A DNA stretch of 64,000 bases, taken from positions 22,392,724 to 22,456,723 of the forward strand of contig NC_053114.1 of assembly GCF_010015445.1 (NCBI RefSeq), written 5' to 3'. The translations under genes and the position numbers were made by a program. This stretch comes from Perca fluviatilis. Taxonomy: Eukaryota; Chordata; Actinopteri; Perciformes; Percidae. Below the pieces are notes generated by a model. It worked only from the letters and a program-made list of their open reading frames with translations, searched no databases and had not been told where the DNA came from. The stretch's first letter is position 1. Each line of letters opens with the position of its first letter. Shown piece after piece: positions 52,976 through 64,000 of this stretch.

Positions 52976-54996
52976 TATTACTATCACCTGTTTCCTGCTA
53001 TGAACAGTCAAAATGTCTGCTGTGAAAAGGTCTAATCACATCAAATCTAATCCGCATTATGCCCTAAACCTTTGACACTGATTCAGGAATATCTTTCGGT
53101 GTCATACACTGCCTTCAAACTCTTTGATTAGCCATCTTCTCTTATTGTTTAGTATTTTATATGGGATGACGTTGGTGGAGGCTCGGGGGATTAATGGGTT
53201 TATTGTCTGTACACATCTACCATACATTCATCAGGATTCATGTTCCATTAGCAGCCGGGCCTTTGGAGAGTCTGGAAGTCAACATCTCCAGATGGGGTCA
53301 GAGATTCAGTCCCTGCGAGACCTATGGGTATCACGTTACATTACTAAAATGCACACTTTACAAGCACACACATCAGTGTATGCACAGAATGGAGCACAGT
53401 ACACATATGCTCACAGGACACAGGCAGCCACTCTGATATACAGTATGCAGAACATTCATATGATTAGTCTGCAATCTTCCTAACTTCTTGGTCCGAAGTG
53501 AACAATAGACAAGGGTTTACATTTCAGACATTCAGCATGATTCTCATATCTTCCTTAACAGGGCTGTGTAGAAAGGTCTGCAACGGTCTTGTATGCGAAA
53601 GCATGTTTGCTCATTTCGAGCATATCATTTCCTTCAGAAGTACATGAATGTGCTTCAGAGTACATTCTCCAGGTGCCATTCTTATCTCTGTCGTCATACT
53701 CTGACATTCTCATCATCACTGAGATCAGTCGGAAACAAGGCGGCCGGAATTCCATTTTGGAGTAAAACACAACCTTCCTTTGTGCCACCATGTCTATGTG
53801 TGTGTTTATGCTTTTGTCAGATACTCATCTGCCCTTGTGAGGTAGAGACTAACTAACAATGCCCTTACCCCAAACAAACTATTGTCACTTCCTGTAAATG
53901 TGTGTGAGGTTTATACTGGTCGGTAACTCCACCAACATGAACATCACGAACACCATCACGAGAGACGCTTGCACGTGTTACTCTTTGTCTCGACTCATTT
54001 TTCAAGACATGCATTAATGAGGACCACCTGTTCGGTGAAGCCACTACACTGAAAACAGAGACAGAGAACTATGTCAGCAATGTGGGCAGTGTATGGAAGT
54101 TCCAGGTGATGTTTGTGGTTGTGTAGGGTTTGCATGATGGATATTTATATTTCATATTTTTATATTTTAGTTAATAAAGACCTCTTGTATAGCTTTTGCT
54201 TTCTGCTATTCATAAAGCACAGATCCAGAGGGGTGTGTATATGTGTGTGAAAGAAAGAGACTTTGTGAGCGAGGGATGAGCTCCACAGGGGAGTGTTTAT
54301 GAAGAGGAGATGTTCAGGGTGAATTCCTCAGATAAGTGACATGGCCTCTTTCTGTTCTGGATGAAGGAGAGAGCACAGCACACCGCAGGCTGTATATGGT
54401 AAACCTCAGGAACACATGCGTACACAAACTGGAGCTTGTTGGCTCGGAGTGTACAGTGAGAAAGTGGGTTGTACATTTTCTTTTAGAGTGATGCAACTCC
54501 ACTACCGCAGGAGCAGTCTCCAAAAATCTGCTTAAATATCAGGCAAAGTTAGTGATCTACCACATTGGTATGATACATGATGCCCGGAAAACTGTGGAAA
54601 AGGTGTAATTTATAACAAATGGCACCCGCCAACACCAAGGTCAAAATCTCCCACATACACCCACGCACTCTGGGAGTGGGTAAATCAGGTGCATGGGTCC
54701 CTTTACTTGGTGTCAGGCTCAGTTCAGATCACAGCATTCTTCAGATTCCTGCCTGTAATTATACTGGCAGGTTTGATTCAGATTTATGTCTTTTATCGAC
54801 AAACTGGAAGGATGGTGCTGATCATCCTGATATCCTGCTATGTTCATACACACTCACAACACACTATGGAGAACCACCAGCTTGTGAGGGGAAAACAGAG
54901 GCACCCCTATTTACAGCATGTTCAAAACCAAAACATTTGGAGCCTAAAGCCTCTGCTGTGTGTAGCCTGGGTTTTGTGTTAGTGTATGCATGAGTT

Positions 54997-54998
<2 letters not shown>

Positions 54999-55044
<46 letters not shown>

Positions 55045-55052
55045 TGTGTGTA
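54999..55052 (+). repeat. (TG)n microsatellite
   Basis: About 26 units with one GAG interruption. Confidence 0.97.
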
Positions 55053-55384
55053 GGCATTTCAAGGTTGTATTTGCGCGTGCTTGAATGTTTGTGCTTTGCA
55101 TGTGTCAGCAGGCCAGTAGATACTCTATTGAACCACAGACCGATAAACACAGCAGTGTGCCTGACAGAGTGGAGGAGGAGGAGACAGAGCAAGGGAGAGG
55201 AAGGGGTAACCTCAACAGGGGATCGTAACAAATATTTAGTGTCTAATCCTCTCATTAGACAGCAGGGGGTGTGTGGCGCAATCAGATTCAAGTGGATGAT
55301 TGCACTGCCATGTTAGGAGACTGAGGCCTGGCAGAGCTCTTGGGGAAGATGTCTGTGGCTGTAAGAATATTATCTAATACAGAC

Positions 55385-55444
55385 AGACACACGCACGCAC
55401 GCACGCACGCACACGCGCACACCACACACACACACACACACACA
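55385..55444 (+). repeat. Compound (GCAC)n(CA)n tract
   Basis: Alternating purine-pyrimidine throughout, including CG steps, so Z-DNA prone. Confidence 0.95.
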
Positions 55445-55582
55445 CCAATTCAGTTTTATTCAGCCATTCAACAAATACCTTACAAACGGCTTAAATCAGT
55501 CATGTATTTTCACATATGTTGATGTGTTATGAGGTGTTGTATTCAGCAACTTCTGGAAAAGATGGATATTACAGAGTTTAAG

Positions 55583-55930
55583 TAATAGTTTGACATTTTG
55601 GAAACTATATTGGGAAGTTACTGTTCCTGGCCAAAAAATAGTCCAGCATATATTGTCCCTGAAAAAAACATAACTTGTTGCATTTGTAATTTGTATGAAT
55701 AGATAAAATGATAAAATGTGTCAACTAGTGAGCTAGATATATCTAGTTGGACGGGTTCTATTACTGTTAGACAGAGCCAGGCTAGCTGTTTCCCCTTATG
55801 TTAAGCTAAGCTAACCAGCTGCTGGCTGTACCTTTATATTTACTGTACAATTATAAGAGTGGTATCAATCTTCTCATCTAACCCTCTGCAAGAATGCAAA
55901 TAAGTGTATTTTCCAAAATGTCAAACTATT
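55583..55930. mobile_element. TIR repeat of the GCCGAGAGTT family, short copy 2
   Basis: Left end AATAGTTTGACATTTTGGA (55584-55602) and right end TCCAAAATGTCAAACTATT (55912-55930) are exact inverted copies. The interior contains CCAGGCTAGCTGTTTCCCC and TAAGCTAAGCTAACCAGCTG, shared with 18586-19262 in the opposite order. About 347 bp, no coding capacity. Confidence 0.8.
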
Positions 55931-56599
55931 TATTTTAAGGATAATTCTGGTTTATATTCATTTGGATCTTTTTTTTCCTTTTTTTTTGGCTTGTCCATCC
56001 TTTGTCCCACCAGGTTAATTGCTGAGATCTTGAAACAGAGCGACAATGCTAAAAATAAATCAAATGGGGTAAGAGGCATGAGTGGTCAAATGATCATGTT
56101 GTAAACAAACCCACAGGTCAGTCAAACGTATTTTGAAAAAAAAAAAAAATCAACAAACAATAAAACTATTACACGAACTGTCAATCAATAAATCAATTAA
56201 TCGATCAATCAATACAAAAAATGGTCAAATTAATTGTACAAGGTACAATTTCAGTCAAATGTAATCCCATCAGGTCTGTAAGTCTGTTGTCTTATGTTGA
56301 AGTTTGCGCTTGAATTGTGTTTCCATAAACAGTTACAGTTCCCATACAGCTGCCCTCCATTGTTGGGATTAAGGCTTAAATTAGGTTATAGTTAGACCTC
56401 ACAGAGATAACTGGTTAGGCTGAGGTTGGGGTCAGGTTTAGATAAGGGGAAACAATAATTGATGTGGAAACATACTTTGACTAGTTGTAAACAATCATCA
56501 AAGTTTACAGACTTCCTACTACAATTTTGGCATACCATACTTGCTGTATTCATTGCCTGTGTAATGAGGGATTATTGCCAATTTTACTGGTGCTGGTAG

Positions 56600-56795
56600 T
56601 CAGATTTTGTTACTGTCAGACAGAGCCACGCTAGCGGGTTCTCCTTGTCTTTATGCTAAACTAAGCTAACCGGCTGCTTGATATGGCTTCATAATTACCA
56701 AGCAGACATGAAAGTGGTAAAAATTTCTCATCTAACTTGCGAAAAGAAAGCAGGTAGGTTTATTTCTCAAAATGTGGAACTATTCCTTACAAATT
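56600..56795. repeat. TIR repeat of the GCCGAGAGTT family, partial copy 3
   Basis: CAGACAGAGCCACGCTAGCG, ACTAAGCTAACCGGCTG and the right-end-like TCAAAATGTGGAACTATTCC. The left end is missing. Confidence 0.6.
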
Positions 56796-57469
56796 ATTAT
56801 GATCAGGATGCCACAGCGGCCCTTTCATAGTGAGCATATGTGGCCATCTCACAGTAGTCTTCAAAAGAGCCACTTTTGTTCTTTTGTGAGTTGATTTCAA
56901 CATGAGAAATCCTCAAGTAACAGTAACTTGAGTTGTCTGTCCACCTCTGCCCTCTACAATCTCTGCCTGCCCTCTCTCTCCCTCAACAAGCCTCCCCCTC
57001 CTCACCCCTTTCCCTCTTACAGGCACACTTTGAAGAAAAACACAGGACGTCTCATCTCAAAGGAGTGTTTTACATTCCATGTTCTGCAGCAGGCTGCGTC
57101 TGCCGCTCTGAATAAAAGAACTTTGTTTGTAGAGTTTTCCACAATACAGTAAGATCTTGTTAACATTTAAGAAGGTTAATTAGCTGTAATCTCACATTAG
57201 TGTGAATTTCCAAAGTACATACATACAATGTATGCACGGCACGCTGTGTGTAATGCTGCATTCCCACTTCTTTTGCACATGCACTCGTGTAATCTTATCC
57301 TTCTCCTTAAGCCTCAATAAGCAATTCTGTAAAGGTCAGGCGAAAGTCAGCAGCTTGATCTTGTAGCTGTACAGCAAAATTATTAAGGATAACTCATTGT
57401 TATTTTTTGGAAAGAAACTTATTGGGAACCTTTCTGGGAGGTTACCTCTTAAGACACACACAGTCTTAA

Positions 57470-57491
57470 CACACACACACACACACACACA
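57470..57491 (+). repeat. (AC)n microsatellite
   Basis: About 11 units. Confidence 0.95.
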
Positions 57492-59432
57492 GTGCTGCTC
57501 TCCTCCTACCTCACCCCCTCTCTGCTCTCCCCTGAGCATCAGCTGAGTTGGCTGTCTTGCTAAGTAGTGCCAGAGAAGCTGTTCCTTCGTTGGCTCTGAA
57601 TGTCAGTAATAGTTTGAAGTGATGGCAGGTCCTGACCTGCTTTATCTGACACTTCTCAATCAGAAATGCACAGCAGTGGTGGATCTGGGTCGCGTCCCAG
57701 TGCCCGGTGCTGAGTCACTCTGCCGGCTCTACCTATTCCAGCAACTCGCCAGGCTGGTTTGCAAGAGGACAGAGCAGCCCAGTGAAGGGGAGCGAGGGGG
57801 GACCCATCTTCATTGTTCACTTAATCCTGCCTTTCCCCTTATCATCGCTCTTTGTTAACATCCTTTCTGCCTCAAAACTCTGCTCTATGTTTCGTCAGCA
57901 TGTTGTTCTTATCACTATTTATGGGAGGGAATTAGTTTTTAATCTCAGATTTATTAATGTACTGTATGTACGGTATATACATTTTTTTTTATATATATAA
58001 TGATTGTATATGTCTTTTTTGACATGGCCATATTGACTCCACTGTAAAAATGTTCACAGTTAGCCTATTCGTTCTCATCTCTGTGAAAAAGTCTAACAAC
58101 ATAGAGCTGGAGGGGTTCTTTGTTCATTGCTTTATTTCTGTTCTGTTTCATCTTTGATTCTCACTCCACAAGGCAGATTGTCTTACTGATCTGATGGGTT
58201 TATTTCAGAGTAAGACTCAAATGTTTCCACAACACACAAAGCCAACATAAAAATACCCATCCTATTGCATAAAAAGAAGATAACAGCCAAAGTGAGTGTT
58301 ACTTTCTCAAATCCTTGTGTGTTCTCAACTCAAGTATGATTTCTGTGGTATCTTGGTATCCAAATTTTCTCTGATACACAAAAATGATGGGGCCCGTTTG
58401 ACCAACTTTCTAACATACAAGACATGATTTGCAGCATCAGATCATTTCCTCTCATGTTAATTTTAACACTTTTCGTACCAAAACAAACCGCATTCTTGCA
58501 AGCCATGCATGTATTGATATTGTATCTGCAATTTGAAATGTTAAGGTCATTTGTTAAATAATTAATTAATATAATGCTGGCACCATTTCTTTGGATAACG
58601 GATCCCTGGATTTTAACCATTAACCCTGAACTGATCACAGGGTTTAAAGTAAAATTAAGTTACTGTTAAAAAAAAGTTACTTCATTACACTTTGAAACAA
58701 GATCCTGAGTGACAAGAATACACTGGACTCTTGTCAATGGTTGCCATGACCTAGATGATAGAAAATCAACGCTGTCAAATGATTATCCTGCTGCGGAGAT
58801 GGTGGTGATTCTCACTGAGTGCAACTTGCACATAAGGTGTAACATGTAACATTAGAGGGCAGTAGAAGTGGCTCAGTGAGGGGCAGCAGGTTACACATTA
58901 CCAAGGCTTCAAGCGGTAATAATCCACTTATGGCAGTGCATTGATTTCTCTCTAAGTAAAACAAAGGTGAAAGGATCGTTTTCAGGATTTGACATTTTGA
59001 TGTAGAATACATCAAAGAACTTTATAAATACTTTCCACAGCACACACAAAGTGAGTGAGAAAATAAGAGCTTGCAGAAATGTCCCAACTCAAAAGGGAAT
59101 TTGTCATCCATTAAGTGAAAAAACTGCCAAAAATGTTATGAAACAAGGTTTTCAGTAGATAACTGTTGCATCAGATTGTGCTTGATTATGTCTATACCAA
59201 TTGAACAGTATTTCTGTAAGGCAACAGTGGGATCAGCTGAATCACCATCTTTCACAAAAGCCTCGGGTGTTTGGTAGTTGCCTGCCAGTCGTTCTGCAGG
59301 GTCTTTCTCACATGTTGCAGTAGGTTGAAGTGTGCAGAGAGTACAAAGCAGTGAGGAGCTGCCAGGGCCTGCATGGTGGACATATGGCAATGCTGTGGGC
59401 CAGGGGCATCACGGGGGGTGGAGGCACAGGGC

Positions 59433-59434
<2 letters not shown>

Positions 59435-59505
<71 letters not shown>
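59435..59505 (+). repeat. (TG)n microsatellite
   Basis: About 35 units. Confidence 0.97.
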
Positions 59506-59506
<1 letters not shown>

Positions 59507-60006
59507 GGGATGAATCTATGACAAAGTTAGGGGTTTAATGAGGCGTGCAGGGGGTCAGCGAGTGAAGGAGGTCCTGACACTCGCCCAGTGATTCTCTGTA
59601 AGTGTATCTAAAGGAGGGGCCAGTTTGAAGTACTTGTTACTCTAATACAATAAGACCCCTCCTCCCCACTCCCCCCCACAACCTTCCTCTAACCCACACT
59701 TTCCATCTCAGTCCTTTCGTCCACCGCCTTCACTTCAGTTTTGTCTTTCATGGACACTAGTGCACAAATGCAGGCACCAGAAAATACTTTCTTAAGCATA
59801 TTATTGAATATGTGTAAGTGCACATGGAAGCAGAAAATACTATGACCGCAATTGTGCGTTGGGGGTGGGGTGTGTTTATGTGTGTATCTGCTCTGTTGCC
59901 AAGCTGGCGGGATTCCTTTTTTATGAGACCTGTTTGCCACAGTCTGAAACAATAGCTGCAATTTTGTCTTGTATACAAAATGAGCTGCACACCAACAGTT
60001 AAATGG

Positions 60007-60029
60007 TATATATATATTATATTTATATA

Positions 60030-60067
<38 letters not shown>

Positions 60068-60068
60068 A
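60007..60068 (+). repeat. (TA)n tract
   Basis: TA repeat with ATT and CAT interruptions. Confidence 0.95.
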
Positions 60069-60224
60069 TGGCTCATCTGTGGGAAAATGCATGGTCTTAA
60101 CGTGGTATAACTAATATGGAGCCTTGCTGGATAGAGGACCTAGTGTTATTTTACAAATGATCATTGTGTTCTACAAAAATGTCTGCAATGTTCTTGTTTA
60201 TGGTTATGGTGGTAAAAAATGTAA

Positions 60225-60246
60225 TAGGGTTAGGGTTAGGGTTAGG
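60225..60246 (+). repeat. Short TTAGGG (telomere-like) run
   Basis: About 3.5 copies of TTAGGG. Too short to be a fusion scar; listed because the vertebrate telomere motif is exact. Confidence 0.8.
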
Positions 60247-62140
60247 CCGAAATTGTAAATGCTTATTTGTTACTAATTGGAATACAACAAAAAAAATCCC
60301 ACTTTCTCTCTCTCCATTTCTCCTGTCCCTCTCTGTTGACATAACTTGGACGTGAAAGCTGGGATGACGATCTGCCACAACACTTTAGAGTCCTCTACAG
60401 TTAAACAAATGTTGACAGGCCATGACAAAAGGATCACAAAAAACGCTCTACGGCTGATGTAAAACAATAATTGGGTTTATTAGGACATGCATGAATTCAG
60501 ATTGAGAGATATTGAGTCATAAATTCAGTTTGCCAATTAAGCTCTAACTTTTCTGGAATGCATTTCTGGAGCTCTTCTCTCCGGTTTGTATGCAGTGCTT
60601 GTGCTTCTCCACCATTATGGTAATGGTAACTGTTGTGCAGTTGTGTCAGCTGTTATTAATTTATTTTACCTTTAGTTAGTACAGCTAAAAACCAGGGTGG
60701 CCTGCCTTTGGGATGTGTGGAGAAAATGAGTCAAATAAATCAGACAAAACCACATCATTTTATAAAAGTCTTAAAAATGTAACCATAATTCAAGGCCCTC
60801 TGGTATGTTCATGTATGTCTGTGACTGCTGCCCATGTGCGTGCTGCAGCTGGACTGTAGGTGACAGATGCTTTAAGCTGCTATTTCTAGTTGGCTGCTAA
60901 GAAAAGCACTTTTCTCATCTACCTGCCACAGAACAATCATCAGTGTCTAATAGTCTCTACATGAAGTGGGTTGTATGTAGAGAGACAAAGAGAGAGTGCA
61001 TTGGGGTTGGTGCATTTGCACCTTCAAAATACCAAAATGTCTGTCATTCCCATTCCTTTCTGCATGGTAGTATTAACATTTTTTACCTTATCTAAAACCC
61101 ACTAACATTTGTGTGTCTGTGTGTGCGTGCGTGCGGCTTGTGTGAGTTCATTGCAGAAGAATGTGGCATTTCAAGCTGTCATACCAGTTAGCCCCCCTGT
61201 CAACTTTCCTATTCTAATGTTGTCCTACACATCTCCTTTTCATGGTTGGCTTCCTGCTGTGTTTGGTGCTTGTTGTTTTCAACATAATTTGACCTGCCAA
61301 ACCCTTTACTTATAAAACTTCCCATAATGACTGAATGGACAATCTCACACTATCAATTTGCTACCAAACAGGAGTGACACATTCCAGTGTCAGGTTTAGT
61401 TAGAGTGTAAGAATCAACCAGGTAACACCAGCTAGACAGGAAGGTTCATATTCAGCCTGCCATTGAACCAAGTCATGCATATAGCTGACGAGCCAGCTGC
61501 TCTGTCGAGCTGTCAGTCATTGACAAGGTTTGCAGGTAGTGGAAATTATGGAGAATTCTTTTCTGCTGCCTGTCAATGCCCTTATCAGGTTTAAATCCAC
61601 ACAGTGACAGTCAGTGTTGATACCAACATGTAGCTGCAAACACAGATCCGCTCCAGCCCGTCACAGTGCATTGTAATTACACTCATATACAACTATTTTT
61701 CATCTGAAAAAAATTGGGTAAATGCAATGATATCTGTATGTTTTCCTTTTCTGTACCAAGCAGAACCCTTATATTTAATTCATTTTTAGTGCCTTTTAGT
61801 ACTTTTATTGTACCCCTAGGTCACCTATGTAGCCCCAATTTTTCTTAAAATATTTATGAATAGAAATTACGGTATAGTTCAAACAACTTTACTAACCCAC
61901 ATGGTTAGGGGAAAGTCATGGTCAAGGTGAAATAACAACAGTGGCAGTATGAGACGTAAACACAGGAATCTGGAGCCAAAGGCAAACACCTACACAGTCA
62001 TCCATTGCCCCGACCTGTCACCTTACTCTTTACTGAGCTAACTTCCTGCACTGCCGCTTACTGAAGACTCACCTCCAACTTGTATTACTAATGCATAATA
62101 GCATATGAATGGAATTTGCAGGAAGCAGGACTGGTCTCTA

Positions 62141-62268
<128 letters not shown>

Positions 62269-62357
62269 ATAACAGAATATCCTATTGAATAGCTTTCAGA
62301 CGGATGTTAGCAGAGTTGACCACTCTGCTTGTAAGTAGACTACTGCCTCTTTCAAGC

Positions 62358-62560
62358 AGACACACACAGGTATGTACTTACTTGTGAGGACCCTCATTGA
62401 CACAATGCATTCCCCTAGCCCCTAACCCTAATATCAACCATCACAACTACATGCCTGACCCAGTCTCTTACTTTATCCTTTATCTAAAACTAAGTTTTGA
62501 CTTTCAAACATTCCTGTAAAGAAATCAAACCTACACTAAAACCCTTCTTTGTCTCTGCCC
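62358..62560. repeat. Dispersed repeat (TGTGAGGACCCTCATTGACA family)
   Basis: CACACACAGGTATGTACTTA, TGTGAGGACCCTCATTGACA and CCCTAGCCCCTAACCCTAAT in the order of a frequent microsatellite-associated fish repeat; it lies about 90 bp after the long TG tract. Confidence 0.55.
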
Positions 62561-63869
62561 ACCCCCTACCTTTTAGTCTGTCTGTCTTGTCCTTGCACTA
62601 TCCCTGCTGTCTTCAAAGTGCCAGAGGTCATTTCATTTCATGTATAAATAATTCACCAGGGGCCATGCAGCCAGTGTACAGTGGCTGTCTTAAACAAGCA
62701 GCAGCTTTGATTTAGCTCTGTCACCAGAGGCACAGTGAAGGTCATCTCTCCCCAATGGACACTCCTCTGCAGCCATGGTGGCTGGGGCTGAAACAATTTA
62801 CAGCACGAATTGTATTACAAGGGCACAATGTATTAGTACATTTATTTTATTTAAAAATAGAACAGTCAAAAGTGCTTTCTGTATTATTTTTTGATTAAAA
62901 AAAAGTAGGTTGTGTGATATGACATGTTTCCTGTAGGTCCAGCTGCTACTAAAAGCCAACGGCTATTTCTTATCACAATCTATTGATTATCATTCTGATT
63001 GTTTTTGTTGTAAGATAATAAAGGAATTCTGCCTTCCCTTATTTGTGCTCCATTGGTTCACAGAGAAGCAGTTAGTCTTTTCGTTTCTCCTCTCTTTTCT
63101 TTACCATTTACATAACACTGCTCCAACTGTTTTGGCCAACTTTCTGAATGGTCCCCATTAATCTTCAGGTAAGAAAAGTTGAACATTTTAAGTAAGTACA
63201 ATATGCTCTGTTCTGCCAGAGTTTGGTTTGTTCCTTAGTTAAAATGAAATGACAAGTGCTAAGTGCTTGAGTCAAGAAAAACCTAGAAGGCTAAAGAAGT
63301 TAAAGAGAGGAATGAACTTCTCACTGCATGTTTCCTTGAGACTTACAGGGCCCGGAGGCTTGATCAAGGTGACTGCACACAGAATGAGTTTCCATGTCTA
63401 ATCTAAAACACACACTGTGCTTATGCGCTCACGTAAGCAACCTCTCTTTCATTGACTAAGCTGAGATAGCAGGTGTGTGTTCAGTGTACAACTTTGTAGA
63501 TTGATTGTTTCTTTTTTGTGAGGATTCAAAAGAGCACTCATAACACATGATTGTCATTAGTACAATTTTGGGGTTTTTTGGGAACCCTTTAGTTGGGAAA
63601 ATCGGAACTGAAGGTCTGCGGATAGAGGATGTCGTACGGTATACAGATTGTATCCCTTCATTTTTTATTTTGGATATTAAAAAATAAAGTCTTGACTGAA
63701 CATAACTACAGTTTTGGTGAGTGTACAAGTGTGTACGTGTGTGTATCAATAACTCTATGGTGTTGAGCTAACACAATAAGCATTTAGTGACATGCGGGAA
63801 GTAAATTTAAGACTACAATATAAAGTATAGTGCTGTAGAAGCTCGCAATAATGTAGGTTTAGAGAGGGG

Positions 63870-64000
63870 TATGAAATAATAAAGGAGGTATAGGCCTTTT
63901 TCACAGAGGACATTGTGTCATGTGGGAAAAGCACAGGTGTAAACAATAACGTTAATGATGGCTGAATTACATCATGCAGCTTCGGTTTCAGGGTCTGTGT
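63870..64000. repeat. Dispersed repeat copy 2, cut by window end
   Basis: AATGATGGCTGAATTACATC and CTTCGGTTTCAGGGTC match the block at 52864-52910; preceded by TATAGGCCTTTTTCACAGAG of the same family. Confidence 0.55.

Noticed and set aside
54619..54993. 124-codon ORF downstream of nae1
   Set aside because: No recognisable domain, overlapping alternative frame of similar length; judged chance.

Overview
The window is vertebrate nuclear DNA, almost certainly from a teleost and probably a percomorph. It is AT-rich, all introns used here are GT-AG, and it is full of long CA/GT, CT, TA and tetranucleotide microsatellites, fish-type tRNA-derived SINEs, a long-TIR Tc1 relic and many small TIR elements. 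There is no bacterial gene structure; most short open frames are chance frames, many of them translated microsatellites.

Three real genes are present. (1) Positions 625-14499, plus strand: the last nine coding exons of a seven-repeat-type cadherin with a very short cytoplasmic tail, called cdh16 (KSP-cadherin). Its 5' exons lie upstream of the window. (2) Positions 31866-39809, minus strand: a complete seven-exon cytosolic alpha-carbonic anhydrase, ca7, 262 residues, with the proton-shuttle His, three zinc His and the Glu/Thr gate intact. (3) Positions 40882-47097, plus strand: a complete 20-exon nae1 (APPBP1), 533 residues, the regulatory subunit of the NEDD8-activating E1.

The order and orientation cdh16(+), ca7(-), nae1(+) match the human 16q22.1 block NAE1-CA7-PDP2-CDH16, which supports the paralogue calls. 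The single-exon phosphatase gene PDP2, which sits between CA7 and CDH16 in human, has no recognisable counterpart in the 17-kb gap here. ca7 and nae1 are head to head, about 1.07 kb apart, with a 193-bp CA tract and a TTA tract between them. The genes are neighbours but do not form a pathway: cell adhesion, CO2/bicarbonate/pH handling and cullin neddylation.

The rest is intron and intergenic DNA. 14.5-31.9 kb is a repeat-rich desert with a Tc1 deletion derivative, a TTAA-flanked composite element that carries a broken LINE endonuclease region and sits inside an older repeat, and several SINE/MITE copies. 47.1-64.0 kb is a second desert with no exon I can support. The most striking unexplained structure is a perfect 81-bp inverted repeat in ca7 intron 2 (37237-37317 and 37575-37655), whose 257-bp loop has filled with ATGT, AT and AC microsatellites. 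I see no CRISPR, operon, defence or other previously undescribed multi-gene system.
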